A stretch of 64,000 nt of DNA, taken from NCBI GenBank assembly GCA_963675925.2, contig CAXXIB010000004.1, forward strand, positions 186,001-250,000, written 5' to 3'. This DNA comes from CAXXOK01 sp963675925. GTDB lineage: Bacteria; Bacillota; Clostridia; Christensenellales; Aristaeellaceae. This document shows positions 17,043-25,864 of this stretch, piece by piece. Below the pieces are notes generated by a model, which saw nothing but the letters and a program-made list of their open reading frames with translations, was not told where the DNA came from and did not search any database. Numbering within the stretch: the stretch's first letter is position 1; every line of letters begins with the position of its first letter. The position numbers were made by a program, and so were the translations under genes.

Positions 17043-18596
17043 TTATCGTCCAAAATCCTCTATGCCACGAAGGAGTTCAAACTCCCTGAAATCGCGTACG
17101 GTGGAATACATTTTGCGCGTCAGCACCACACCCGCCCTGTAAAAAAGGCACAGGAAAGGCACATCCTCAGCAAATTGCTGCTGGATGCCCTGCCAGGTGT
17201 AGGCAAACTCCGTTTGGGTAATATCCTTGCGCAGGTCCTTGCAAAGCTGCGTCATTGTTTCGGAATTATAGCGGCCGTAATTGGCGGTATTGCCTTTCAT
17301 CAATAAAAACCCGGCATCGGGAACCGTGTCGACCTGGAAGGACGCCAGCACCAGGTCAAAGTTATTGACCTGGAGTTTTTCCTGTACTTCCTCATACGAC
17401 ATGGGCGTAATGCTGATTTTCATCTTCAGCTTTTCCAGCATATCGGCAATCATGTTGGCCGTTTCAAAGCGCACATTGTTGTCCGGGTCTTCGTAAACAA
17501 ACAACCGCAGCCGCAGGTTTCGCTGCTTGCCATCGATGATCTTATCCAATATGTTATCACCATCGGAATCGACCCATCCTTCTTCTTCCAGCAACTTTTG
17601 CGCCAGTTCAAAATCGTATTGATAGACCAGCTCCTGGTCATAATACAACCAGCTGCTGGGCGGGATGGGGGTATCGGTATCGATCGCGGTACCCATATAC
17701 ACATTGTTGATGATCATCGCCTTGTCCACCGCGGCACGGATCGCCCGGCGAACATTCAGGTTCTCCAGCGGAATTTCGTTAAAGTTCATCAGCAGCGTTT
17801 CCAGCTGCCGGGTGGATGAAACAATCGCTTTGGATTCGTTACCGCTTTTATACTGTGAAGCCGAAACCTGCCGCGTGAATACCGTATCCACCTGCGCTGT
17901 TTCATACGCCGAGATTACATCGCGGTTGCTGGTGTATGTGGAGATGACGATCTCCTTGATTTTGGGAGGCGACTGCCACCAGTTTGTGTTTACAGACAGG
18001 TACATATAGTTATTGGCAGGCTCAAACTCGCTAAACTTGTACGGGCCTGAGCCATACGGCGCGGCTAAATCCACCTGTGTTGCCGGTACCACAGGAAAGG
18101 CCATGGCATACAAAAGTCCGAAATACTTCCGGTCTGATGTCGTGGTCACCACCACGGTTTTTTCATCCCGTGCTTCAAACTTGGACACCATATACCTGAT
18201 ATTTCTGTAAAAGCCCTGGCTGGCTATTTCCTCTTGCTTGGCCATCGCCAGAATATACTGCCCCGAAGCCACGACATCCGCGGCGGTCAGTTTCGTTCCG
18301 TCTGAAAAAAACAGGTTGTCGCGCAGGGTAAATACCCAGGTTTGCCCATTGTCCTCCACCGTCCATGTTTCGGCCAAATAGGGCTGTGGCAGGCCTTGAT
18401 CGTCGATGGTTACAAGGCTTTCGTACACCAAATCATACACGGACATAATATCGCGTTCCTGCGGGTTGAAGGGACGGATTTCCAGTGTTTTGGTGGAATA
18501 AATACCGATAATCAGCGAGTCGCTTACACTCTCGGCCATGGCAAAATACGGCACAAGGAGCAGCAGCGCAAGCAGGATACATAGTAAGCGTTTCAT
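17043..18596 (-). CDS. Orphan family 5 extracellular solute-binding protein (peptide/oligopeptide type)
   Basis: A 517-residue protein of the DppA/OppA (SBP_bac_5) family. It has a signal peptide (MKRLLCILLALLLLVPYFAMA) without a usable lipobox. The mature region shows ESLVTIDDQGLPQPYLAETWTVEDNGQTWVFTLRD, the classic N-terminal segment of the family (quoted here in shorter pieces: YLAETW, WVFTLRD, FSDGTKLTAADVV), and NVRRAIRAAVDKAMI in the middle. No permease or ATPase genes lie nearby, so either they are elsewhere or the protein has a sensing or cell-wall peptide-binding role. GAGGTGACGAT precedes the ATG, which overlaps the lytic transglycosylase stop (ATGA). Confidence 0.86.
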   Translation of the reverse strand: MKRLLCILLALLLLVPYFAMAESVSDSLIIGIYSTKTLEIRPFNPQERDIMSVYDLVYESLVTIDDQGLPQPYLAETWTVEDNGQTWVFTLRDNLFFSDGTKLTAADVVASGQYILAMAKQEEIASQGFYRNIRYMVSKFEARDEKTVVVTTTSDRKYFGLLYAMAFPVVPATQVDLAAPYGSGPYKFSEFEPANNYMYLSVNTNWWQSPPKIKEIVISTYTSNRDVISAYETAQVDTVFTRQVSASQYKSGNESKAIVSSTRQLETLLMNFNEIPLENLNVRRAIRAAVDKAMIINNVYMGTAIDTDTPIPPSSWLYYDQELVYQYDFELAQKLLEEEGWVDSDGDNILDKIIDGKQRNLRLRLFVYEDPDNNVRFETANMIADMLEKLKMKISITPMSYEEVQEKLQVNNFDLVLASFQVDTVPDAGFLLMKGNTANYGRYNSETMTQLCKDLRKDITQTEFAYTWQGIQQQFAEDVPFLCLFYRAGVVLTRKMYSTVRDFREFELLRGIEDFGR

Positions 18597-19615
18597 ATCG
18601 TCACCTCTTCATAGTACAGCCTGCGGTAGACGGCAAAAGCGTTCATCACCCGCTCGACATAGGTTTTGGTATTGCCGTCCGGAAACTCCTCCAGCTTGAT
18701 GGTCCGCTGGTCGGAGGAATACTGGGCGTTGTTCAGCCAGTTCATTACATTGGTCTGTCCGGAGTGGAATGCCGCTGCCACCAGCACCGGATCGCCGCCG
18801 AACTTATCGCTCAGGTACGATAGATACCAGCAGCCGTACAGCACATTGGTTTCGGCTTGATACATCAGATCGAAGCTGTAATCACTTCCTGTGCCGATGG
18901 TTTCGCCCACCCACTGGGCGGTATCTTCCATCATCTGCATCAGGCCGCGTGCGCCGCGGTAGCTTTCGGCCTTGGGGTCAAAGGAGCTTTCGCTGAGCAC
19001 AATCGCAGCGACGAACGCAGGGTGCAGGTTGTTTTTATCGGCCTCCCGCTCAATCAACTCCCGGTAGCCAAAGGGGTGCTTGTTGAGCAGTATCTGCGCC
19101 TGGGCCTCCCGCGTCGCATAAATGCTGTTGGTCTGTGCGCTAAACACCAGCTGGGCTACCCATGCACCCGCAAGCACAAAAAATGCAGCGGCGATCAAAA
19201 TCAGCAGGGTGCGCCTGCTCATTTTTTTCGTTGGCGGTGCGTCATCGTCACTGATGACGGTATAGGGACCGCGCCCCGCCTGCGGTGTGGGGATATCGAC
19301 GTGCGCAGGGTCCAGTGGCTGTTGTTGCTTTTCACTGCGCATGTAATCCGGCACGTACGGCCTGGACGGCCGCACATATTGTACGCCATTTTCGGTGTAA
19401 ACTTCCTGGGGCTGATTGCCCCGGGGCACGGGCGACACAGGCTGTGGTGGCTGCGCCTGCGGCGTTGGATGTATGCGCGGTCTGGGCTGCTGGGCAAACT
19501 CATTATCCCGTGGCCGGGGATACTGGCCGCGCGAATCGGGCTGCTTATGGCGGTCCGCCCTTCGCTGCACGCGACCGGGAATATTATCGCTGCCCTGATG
19601 GAATAACAAATGCAT
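18593..19615 (-). CDS. Membrane-anchored lytic transglycosylase (SLT domain) with disordered N-terminal region
   Basis: About 340 residues. The first 125 or so are Pro/Gln/Arg-rich and probably disordered in the cytoplasm. A transmembrane segment (LLILIAAAFFVLAGAWVAQLVF) follows, then an extracytoplasmic SLT domain: IVLSESSFDPKAES with the catalytic Glu, YRGARGLMQMM, and AAFHSGQTNVMNWL. It should cleave the MurNAc-GlcNAc bond with 1,6-anhydro formation. The start is uncertain: ATG 19615 leaves a 7-nt gap to coaE, while a TTG at 19645 would overlap the coaE end. The adjacency of a transglycosylase to coaE recurs in Clostridia. Its stop overlaps the solute-binding protein start. Confidence 0.84.
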   Translation of the reverse strand: MHLLFHQGSDNIPGRVQRRADRHKQPDSRGQYPRPRDNEFAQQPRPRIHPTPQAQPPQPVSPVPRGNQPQEVYTENGVQYVRPSRPYVPDYMRSEKQQQPLDPAHVDIPTPQAGRGPYTVISDDDAPPTKKMSRRTLLILIAAAFFVLAGAWVAQLVFSAQTNSIYATREAQAQILLNKHPFGYRELIEREADKNNLHPAFVAAIVLSESSFDPKAESYRGARGLMQMMEDTAQWVGETIGTGSDYSFDLMYQAETNVLYGCWYLSYLSDKFGGDPVLVAAAFHSGQTNVMNWLNNAQYSSDQRTIKLEEFPDGNTKTYVERVMNAFAVYRRLYYEEVTI

Positions 19616-19622
19616 CTGCGGT

Positions 19623-20231
19623 TTACGCCTCAATCTTTCCTGCAATACGCTGCCAAAGCCGCAGCGTGGCTTGTTTATTGTCTATGGTCGAGCCATCGGT
19701 ATGGATTACATAATCGGCCAAATCTTCGGTCTTTTTGATATCCTGCTGCAAATGCATGCGGCTAAGTGCCTGTTCGCGGGTCAGCCCGGAGCGTTTCATC
19801 AGGCGCTTGAGCCGCGTTTCCTGCAAGGCCGACACGCAGATGACCGTATCTGCCATGCTTTCCATGCCGGATTCGTACAATAGCGGCACTTCGATAACAG
19901 CGACCGGCACACCCTGCGCTGCCAGCGCATCCAGCTGATCGCGCATATTGGCAATCACCATCGGGTGCAAAATAGCGTTAAGCTGCTGCTGGTTTGCCGG
20001 GTCCTCCCGGAAGACCAGTTCAGCCAGCGCCGCGCGATTTAAACTGCCTTCGGGCTGGAATACCGCGTCGCCAAACGCATCGCGAATCGGCGGCAGTGCC
20101 TTACCGCCCGGCGCGGTCAGTACGCGGGAGACAGCATCGGCATCAATCACCGGAACACCGGTTTCCTTGATCCAGCCTGCAACGGTGGTTTTCCCGCTGC
20201 CGATCCCCCCTGTGATGGCGATGATCTGCAT
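19623..20231 (-). CDS. coaE: Dephospho-CoA kinase
   Basis: Catalyses the last step of coenzyme A synthesis, ATP-dependent 3'-phosphorylation of dephospho-CoA. The 202 residues start MQIIAITGGIGSGKTTVAGW (P-loop GGIGSGKT), followed by VIDADAVSR, ILHPMV and the lid/core region VIEVPLLYESGME. ATG 20231 is preceded by AAGGTG and starts 10 nt after the polA stop, so the two genes are co-transcribed, a common pairing in Firmicutes. Confidence 0.96.
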   Translation of the reverse strand: MQIIAITGGIGSGKTTVAGWIKETGVPVIDADAVSRVLTAPGGKALPPIRDAFGDAVFQPEGSLNRAALAELVFREDPANQQQLNAILHPMVIANMRDQLDALAAQGVPVAVIEVPLLYESGMESMADTVICVSALQETRLKRLMKRSGLTREQALSRMHLQQDIKKTEDLADYVIHTDGSTIDNKQATLRLWQRIAGKIEA

Positions 20232-20241
20232 ACGTTTCACC

Positions 20242-22902
20242 TTACTTAGCGTCGTACCAGCTGTTGCCGGCCGATACATCCGCAATCAGCGGTACATCGA
20301 GCGTGATGATGGTCTCCATAGCGTTTCGAATCAAATCGGCGACGGTTTCCACCTCGCTGCGGGGGCATTCCACAACCAGCTCATCGTGCACCTGCAAAAT
20401 AAGCCTTGCCTGAAACGCGCCTTCTTTCAAATCGTTAAACACCTTGATCATCGCCAGCTTGATGATATCCGCCGCTGTGCCCTGCACGGGCATGTTCATG
20501 GCAGCACGTTCGCCAAAGTTGCGGATATTGCGGTTTGCGTTTTTCAGCTCGTGCAGCTGCCGCCTGCGGCCCAGCATGGTTTGGGCATAGCCCAGTTCAT
20601 ACCCCTGGCGTACGCATTCATCCATGAAATCCTTCACCTTGGGGTAGCGCTCGAAATAGGTGGCGATGTAGGCATCCGCTTCCCGCATGCTGACCCCGAT
20701 ATTGCGTGCCAGCCCGAAACCGGAAATGCCGTACACAATGCCAAAGTTGACCGCCTTGGCGCTGCGGCGCATGGCGGGGGTTACGTCCGCAAAGGCGACA
20801 TTGTTCACCTCGGACGCGGTGCGGGTGTGGATATCCTGCCCTTTGATAAACGCGTCCTTCATGGCCGGATCACCGCTCAAATGCGCCAGTACGCGCAGCT
20901 CAATCTGGCTGTAGTCAGCATCCAGCAGCAGCCAATCTTCCTTGGCAACAAAGGCCTTGCGGATTTCGCGGCCTTCCTCGCTGCGGACAGGGATGTTCTG
21001 CAAATTCGGCTCCAGACTGGATATACGCCCGGTCACCGCGGCGGTCTGGTCAAAGGTCGTATGTACGCGGCCGGTCTTATCGACCAACTTGCTCAATCCT
21101 TCGATATACACGCTTTGTAGCTTGGTCAGCTTGCGATAGCGCAGTATGGGCTCGATGATGGGATGATCCAGTTGCTCCAGCACATCGGCCGAGGTGGAAT
21201 ACACGCCCGTTTTGCCCTTGCGGCCCAGCGCGGGCAGTTGCAGTTGCTCAAACAGGATTTCGGACAGCTGCTTAGGGCTGTTGAGGTTGAAATCCGTGCC
21301 ACCGGCCAGTTGGATGGCCTTGTCATGCAGCTGGGTGATTTCCGATAGGAACTGCACACCCAGTTCATCCAACGCCGCCTTGTCCACAGTGAAGCCTTCC
21401 TGCTCTATATGAAACAGCACAGAGATCAGTGGCATTTCCATATCGGTATATAGCTTTAGCATACCGTTTTCGATCAAGCGCTTGCGCTGCAACGGCTGCA
21501 GGGTCATCATGGTATAGACATCCTTGGCCGCTTTCTCAGGCGACACCGTCATATCGGCCTTGCGGCCTTTTGCCTCGATCGGCGCGCCGTACAAGACCGT
21601 GTCCAGATCAGAATTCTTCTGCTCCGGCTCCAGCAAGTAGGCTGCGATCATCAAATCGTAGTCGATAACAGGCAGCGGCAGTCCAAGTTTCGCCATCTTG
21701 TGGAACAACGCCTTGGCGTCGTGCACAATCAGCGGCACTTTTTTAAGCACCGGCTCCAGCGCGCGCAGGACTTGCTCCTCGGTCAGGCCGGGGGTCAGCA
21801 TGTCCAGCGGCATGGGCATCACCCACACGCGCCCATCCAGCATGCACACGGCAACGGCACTTTCCCCAAGGTACAGGGTGATGGTGTCGCCCGCTTTTTC
21901 AAGGCTTTTGGCAATCAGCGCAAGCTTGGGCTCGTCCGTTACGGTCATAAACGGCTGCATCGGGGGTGCCGTTTGCTCGTCCGGGTCATTGCCTGTAAGC
22001 GCTTCCTGTGTGGATGTATTGTGTTTCTGGCGGTTTTTAAACAACTGCTCCAGTTGTTCCGACAGCCTACGTAGCTTATACTCCTGCATCACCGGAATGG
22101 CGTTTGGCATGTCCTCTAGCCCGCAAGCGGTGAAATCGACCTCCACCGGCGCAGTCACGCAGATGGTACCCAGTTCCTTGCTCAGCCGCGCCTTATCCTG
22201 ATTGTCGCGTACTTTTTCGCCAAGCTTGCCTTTAATTTCATTGGCGTGTTGATATACCCCATCCAAATCGCCATAAGCAGCCAGCAGCTTCAGCGCGGTC
22301 TTCTCCCCTACGCCGGGTACGCCCGGTATGTTGTCGGAGGAGTCTCCCATCAGCGCTTTCAAATCTATCGCCTGCTGCGGGGTATAGGCATAATGCTTGG
22401 GCATGCTCTCCGGTGTCAAAAGCAGGCTTGCGGATATCCCGGTTTTCGTCAGAATGACGCTGGTATCATCGGTAATCAGCTGCAAGGCATCGCGGTCACC
22501 CGTCAAGATATTGGCATGAATCCCCTGCTGGTTGGCAAGCCGCGCGGCAGTACCCAGCAGGTCATCGGCCTCGTAGCCTTCCATGGACAGCACGGTGACA
22601 TTCATTTTGTTTAGAATTTCGTGGATAATCGGCACCTGGGGTTTCAGCTCTTCGGGGGTGGGCTTTCGGCCCGCCTTGTAGGCATCGTAGAGCTGGTGGC
22701 GAAAGGTTGGCGCGTGGGTATCCAGCATCACGCACAGGGCATCGGGTTTATAATCGGCAATCGCTTTAAGCAGCATGCTGAAAAAGCCCTGCACGGCGTT
22801 GGTGTAGATGCCGCCGTAATCCAAAAGCGGCAAGGCGTGGAAGGCCCGGAAAATCAGGCTATGGCCATCCACCAGCAGGATGTTGCGCGGTGTTTTTTCC
22901 AT
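20242..22902 (-). CDS. polA: DNA polymerase I
   Basis: Repair and Okazaki-fragment polymerase of 886 residues. The 5'-3' exonuclease domain (1 to about 290) shows ILLVDGHSLIFRAFHALP, GYEADDLLGT and LTGDRDALQLI. The central domain has lost the DxE metal-binding motif of a 3'-5' exonuclease (ITLYLGESAVAV where E. coli has a DTE motif), so proofreading is probably absent, as in Bacillus. The polymerase domain carries motif A DADYSQIELRVLAHLS, motif B RRSAKAVNFGIVYGISGFG and motif C QVHDELVVE. I chose ATG 22902 (MEKTPRN) with AAAGGGGG upstream over a GTG at 22923. It is the first gene of a seven-gene unit running to the GT2 gene. Confidence 0.97.
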   Translation of the reverse strand: MEKTPRNILLVDGHSLIFRAFHALPLLDYGGIYTNAVQGFFSMLLKAIADYKPDALCVMLDTHAPTFRHQLYDAYKAGRKPTPEELKPQVPIIHEILNKMNVTVLSMEGYEADDLLGTAARLANQQGIHANILTGDRDALQLITDDTSVILTKTGISASLLLTPESMPKHYAYTPQQAIDLKALMGDSSDNIPGVPGVGEKTALKLLAAYGDLDGVYQHANEIKGKLGEKVRDNQDKARLSKELGTICVTAPVEVDFTACGLEDMPNAIPVMQEYKLRRLSEQLEQLFKNRQKHNTSTQEALTGNDPDEQTAPPMQPFMTVTDEPKLALIAKSLEKAGDTITLYLGESAVAVCMLDGRVWVMPMPLDMLTPGLTEEQVLRALEPVLKKVPLIVHDAKALFHKMAKLGLPLPVIDYDLMIAAYLLEPEQKNSDLDTVLYGAPIEAKGRKADMTVSPEKAAKDVYTMMTLQPLQRKRLIENGMLKLYTDMEMPLISVLFHIEQEGFTVDKAALDELGVQFLSEITQLHDKAIQLAGGTDFNLNSPKQLSEILFEQLQLPALGRKGKTGVYSTSADVLEQLDHPIIEPILRYRKLTKLQSVYIEGLSKLVDKTGRVHTTFDQTAAVTGRISSLEPNLQNIPVRSEEGREIRKAFVAKEDWLLLDADYSQIELRVLAHLSGDPAMKDAFIKGQDIHTRTASEVNNVAFADVTPAMRRSAKAVNFGIVYGISGFGLARNIGVSMREADAYIATYFERYPKVKDFMDECVRQGYELGYAQTMLGRRRQLHELKNANRNIRNFGERAAMNMPVQGTAADIIKLAMIKVFNDLKEGAFQARLILQVHDELVVECPRSEVETVADLIRNAMETIITLDVPLIADVSAGNSWYDAK

Positions 22903-22940
22903 GGCTCCGCGCCCCCTTTCCACCGTAATTTATTGTGTCA

Positions 22941-22970
22941 ATTATACCACACGTTTCCAGTCTATGACAA
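22941..22970 (-). promoter_or_regulatory. Probable promoter of the polA operon
   Basis: TTGTCA (22970-22965), 18-nt spacer, TATAAT (22946-22941) on the minus strand, about 30 nt upstream of the polA ATG after the expected start. Confidence 0.62.
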
Positions 22971-23036
22971 AAAATCCCCCGGTACGGCTGAGTTGTTTCA
23001 ATTGTTGAATTTTCTGGATTTCTACCCGCATAAACA

Positions 23037-23068
23037 CAGCGCGCGATACCCTGTGGTATCGCGCGCTG
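23037..23068 (-). terminator. Probable terminator after nrdR
   Basis: A perfect 14-bp stem (CAGCGCGCGATACC / GGTATCGCGCGCTG) with a 4-nt loop, 20 nt past the nrdR stop. The minus-strand tail (TGTTTATG) is only weakly T-rich. Confidence 0.6.
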
Positions 23069-23088
23069 TAAAGCAAGTTCGAAAAGGA

Positions 23089-23550
23089 CTATTTTTTATG
23101 CTCTTTCATCAGTTTGTTGAGTTCATCGGCAAAGCTGCCGATATCCGTAAACTGGCGGTACACGCTGGCAAAACGCACATAGGCTACGTCGTCCAGCTTT
23201 TTCAGTTCATCCATAACCAGCTCACCAATCTTACGGCTGGGGAACTCAGACTCGCCGCTACTGTACACGGTTTTATCCAGCTTTTCGACAATTTCGTCAA
23301 TCTGGTCCATGCTCACGGGGCGTTTCTGGCAGGCATGTATCAAGCCCGCCTTAATCTTTTCAGCGTTAAAGGCCTCGCGGCGCTGGTCTTTTTTGACCAC
23401 CATCACAGGCAGGGTTTCTATTTTTTCATAGGTGGTAAAGCGTTTCCCGCAGCGTATACACTCTCGCCGCCTGCGGATGGACAACCCCTCGTCCGTCGGC
23501 CTTGAGTCGATCACCTTTGAGTCTAAATACCCGCAAAACCGGCATTTCAA
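23089..23550 (-). CDS. nrdR: Ribonucleotide reductase transcriptional repressor NrdR
   Basis: A 153-residue zinc-ribbon/ATP-cone repressor that controls ribonucleotide reductase genes according to bound (d)ATP. The N-terminal zinc ribbon is CRFCGYLDSKVIDSR ... CIRCGKRFTTYE (two CxxC pairs). The ATP-cone follows (MVVKKDQRREAFNAEKI). The family normally starts M-K-C-P-F-C-G-Y, which matches a TTG start at 23550 (L-K-C-R-F-C-G-Y) with GGGTGGG upstream; a start further 5' would add ten atypical residues. No nrd genes are in the window, so its target boxes cannot be checked here. Confidence 0.93.
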   Translation of the reverse strand: MKCRFCGYLDSKVIDSRPTDEGLSIRRRRECIRCGKRFTTYEKIETLPVMVVKKDQRREAFNAEKIKAGLIHACQKRPVSMDQIDEIVEKLDKTVYSSGESEFPSRKIGELVMDELKKLDDVAYVRFASVYRQFTDIGSFADELNKLMKEHKK

Positions 23551-23602
23551 GAGGATCCCACCCTTCTTCAATTGCATGCGCCTGCGCAGTCATGTTTGTG
23601 TT

Positions 23603-23631
23603 ATTATACCCTATATAGGAAGCCCTGTCCA
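23603..23631 (-). promoter_or_regulatory. Promoter of nrdR
   Basis: TGGACA (23631-23626), 17-nt spacer, TATAAT (23608-23603) on the minus strand. Confidence 0.68.
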
Positions 23632-23699
23632 TACGATAAACACAATCTGTAGGTATTTTGCCTGTACTAGACAACGGATGCGGGACGCGTGGGCCACAG

Positions 23700-23728
23700 T
23701 TGCGCAATATTGGGGGTTCATGTATAAT
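23700..23728 (+). promoter_or_regulatory. Promoter of yloU-fakA-recG
   Basis: TTGCGC (23700-23705), 17-nt spacer, TATAAT (23723-23728). The leader to the yloU ATG is about 105 nt and contains the hairpin at 23740-23773. Confidence 0.6.
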
Positions 23729-23739
23729 AATCATGCTTT

Positions 23740-23773
23740 CCCGCGTGCACTACAGCTGTATTGCAGGCGCGGG
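23740..23773 (+). promoter_or_regulatory. Leader hairpin followed by a pyrimidine-rich tract, possible attenuator
   Basis: CCCGCG-TGCA pairs with TGCA-(GG bulge)-CGCGGG around a loop of about 12 nt. About 8 nt later comes CTTTTCTTTTCCC. The arrangement resembles a leaky terminator just after the promoter, upstream of yloU. I see no known riboswitch fold. Confidence 0.4.
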
Positions 23774-23840
23774 AGTTGCGCTTTTCTTTTCCCAGATCCG
23801 ACCGTGTACGCACCGGTCGCCGCAAGGAGGCATGTGGACA

Positions 23841-24191
23841 ATGGAATGCAAAATCAAGAACGATATCGGTACCGTCTTCATCAGTGAAGACGTTATGCTG
23901 AAGGTCGCGGGCTATGCAGCGCTGGAGTGCTACGGCATCGTGGCAATGTCCTCCAAGCGCGCCAAGGACGGGTTTATCCAGTGGTTGGGGCGTGAAAACC
24001 TCACCAAAGGCGTACAATTAAAAATGGTGGACGATATGCTGGACGTTGATCTTTTTATCATCGTCGAGTATGGCATCTCCATCGGTGAAGTGTGTAAAAC
24101 CATCACCGAAACGGTTCGCTACAAACTGGAGAGCATGACGGGGATTAAAATCCGCCGCGTGAACATTTCTGTCGAGGGCGTTCGCGTATAA
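23841..24191 (+). CDS. yloU: Asp23/Gls24 (YloU) family protein
   Basis: A small Asp23/Gls24 envelope-stress-associated domain protein of 116 residues, cytoplasmic or membrane-peripheral. Family features are IGTVFISEDVMLKVAGYAALECYGIVAM at the start (split here: ISEDV, AGYAALEC, GIVAM) and VEYGISIGEVCKTITETVRYKLE near the end. AAGGAGG lies 10 nt before ATG 23841; the ATG at 23832 is only 1 nt from that site and is rejected. It is followed by fakA after 25 nt, the usual pairing in Firmicutes. The molecular function is not established. Confidence 0.9.
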   Translation: MECKIKNDIGTVFISEDVMLKVAGYAALECYGIVAMSSKRAKDGFIQWLGRENLTKGVQLKMVDDMLDVDLFIIVEYGISIGEVCKTITETVRYKLESMTGIKIRRVNISVEGVRV

Positions 24192-24216
24192 ACTCGGCTT
24201 TGGAGGATTTTTTCTG

Positions 24217-25863
24217 ATGCAAATCAAGATGATAGACGGCCTTTTGCTGCGCGATATGGTCATGGCAGGCGCGGCAATGCTTGAAAATAACCGTGATTCT
24301 GTGGATGCACTGAACGTGTTCCCCGTTCCCGATGGGGATACGGGTACGAACATGTCTTTAACTATGACCGCAGCGATTCGCGAAATCAGCCAGAAGGAGT
24401 TTGTGCACGCCGGCGAGGCTGCCGACGCCCTGGCTAAGGGCGCGCTGCGTGGTGCGCGCGGGAACTCCGGTGTTATCACATCCCAGCTGTACCGCGGCTT
24501 TGCCCACGGGTTAGAGGGCATTGAACGCATTACCCCCATGCAGTTTGCACTGGCGCTGCAGTCCGGCTCGGAGTATGCCTATAAGGCTATGATGAAACCG
24601 AAAGAGGGCACCATTTTAACGGTTGCGCGCGTGATCGCGGAAGAAGCGGTGAAACAGGCCGAAAAAGCACCTGAGGACTACGACGCGCTGTTTGACGTGA
24701 TTTTGTCCAAAGGCGAAGTGATTTTGAAAAAGACCCAGCAGATGCTCCCGGCACTAACGCAAGCAGGCGTTGTGGATGCGGGCGGACGCGGGCTTTTATT
24801 ACTGTATATGGGCTACCAAAAGGCCCTGCGCGGCGAAGAAGTGCCCAAAGAGATTATGGATTTTTCCGCCGACGGTGAAGTGGTGTTCGAAGACGACCAC
24901 GACTCGATGGGCGAGATTAAATATGCATACTGCACCGAGTTTTTAATTCAGAACCTGCTGCCGGAGATCAATGATGAGGACATCAACACCTTCCGCCGCA
25001 AGCTCAACCGCCTCGGCGATTGTGTCCTGGTCGTGGGCGATTTATCGCTGGTGAAAGTGCATGTACATACCAACGAACCCGGCAAAGCGCTCAACTACGG
25101 CGGCGCCATGGGCGAATTGGTGAACCTGAAAATTGAAAACATGGTCCAGCAGCGGCGCGATAATGTGGCCGCGCAGGAAAAGGCCAAAGCAAACGAGCCG
25201 CCAAAGCCATCCGGCATCCTGGCGGTATCGGTCGGCGAAGGGTTCGACGCCATTTTCCGCGACCTGGGTGTAGACCAGATCGTTGCAGGCGGACAGACCA
25301 TGAACCCCTCCATCGAGGATATTTCCGCCGGCATCAGCAAGATTAACGCAGAAGCGGTGTTTGTATTCCCCAATAACTCAAACGTCATCCTGGCCGCGCA
25401 GCAGGCGGCTGCCATTGCCGATGATAAAAAAGTCTACGTGATCCCGACCAAAAACGTTGCCATGGGCATCGCAGGGATTATTGCATACCAGGAAACCGCC
25501 TCAAACGAGGATAACGTGAAGACCATGGAAAACGCCGCCCAGCGCGTGCGTACCTGCACCGTCACCTATGCCGTGCGCGATTCGGAGATTGAAGGCCTGA
25601 AGATTAAAAAGGACGATATCATCGGCCTCAACAACGGCAAGGTGGAAGCAAAAGGCAGCGATCAGCAGCTTGTTGCCAAAGAGCTGATGCAAAAGATTGT
25701 CACCGAGGATGACGAGTTGATTACCGTGTATTACGGCAATGACGTGTCCGAAGAAACGGCCCAGCAGCTGACCGACGAACTCGCAGACCTGTTCCCGGAC
25801 TGCGATGTGGAGATGCACAGAGGTGGCCAGCCGCTGTATTATTACCTGATTTCCGTAGAATAA
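24217..25863 (+). CDS. fakA: DAK2/DegV-type fatty acid kinase subunit A (YloV)
   Basis: A 548-residue kinase that phosphorylates DegV/FakB-bound fatty acids for phospholipid synthesis. The N-terminal DhaL-like nucleotide domain has ALNVFPVPDGDTGTNM (Mg-ATP site) and ALRGARGNSGVITSQL. The middle and C-terminal regions carry YCTEFLI, VHVHTNEPGKAL and the FPNNSNVILAAQQAA stretch, all typical of YloV/FakA. GGAGG precedes the ATG. It sits in the conserved order yloU-fakA-recG. No FakB gene is in the window. Confidence 0.93.
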   Translation: MQIKMIDGLLLRDMVMAGAAMLENNRDSVDALNVFPVPDGDTGTNMSLTMTAAIREISQKEFVHAGEAADALAKGALRGARGNSGVITSQLYRGFAHGLEGIERITPMQFALALQSGSEYAYKAMMKPKEGTILTVARVIAEEAVKQAEKAPEDYDALFDVILSKGEVILKKTQQMLPALTQAGVVDAGGRGLLLLYMGYQKALRGEEVPKEIMDFSADGEVVFEDDHDSMGEIKYAYCTEFLIQNLLPEINDEDINTFRRKLNRLGDCVLVVGDLSLVKVHVHTNEPGKALNYGGAMGELVNLKIENMVQQRRDNVAAQEKAKANEPPKPSGILAVSVGEGFDAIFRDLGVDQIVAGGQTMNPSIEDISAGISKINAEAVFVFPNNSNVILAAQQAAAIADDKKVYVIPTKNVAMGIAGIIAYQETASNEDNVKTMENAAQRVRTCTVTYAVRDSEIEGLKIKKDDIIGLNNGKVEAKGSDQQLVAKELMQKIVTEDDELITVYYGNDVSEETAQQLTDELADLFPDCDVEMHRGGQPLYYYLISVE

Positions 25864-25864
25864 C

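Noticed and set aside
19948..21120. 390-codon open frame antisense to coaE and polA
   Set aside because: Both opposite-strand genes are unambiguous and the frame resembles no family.
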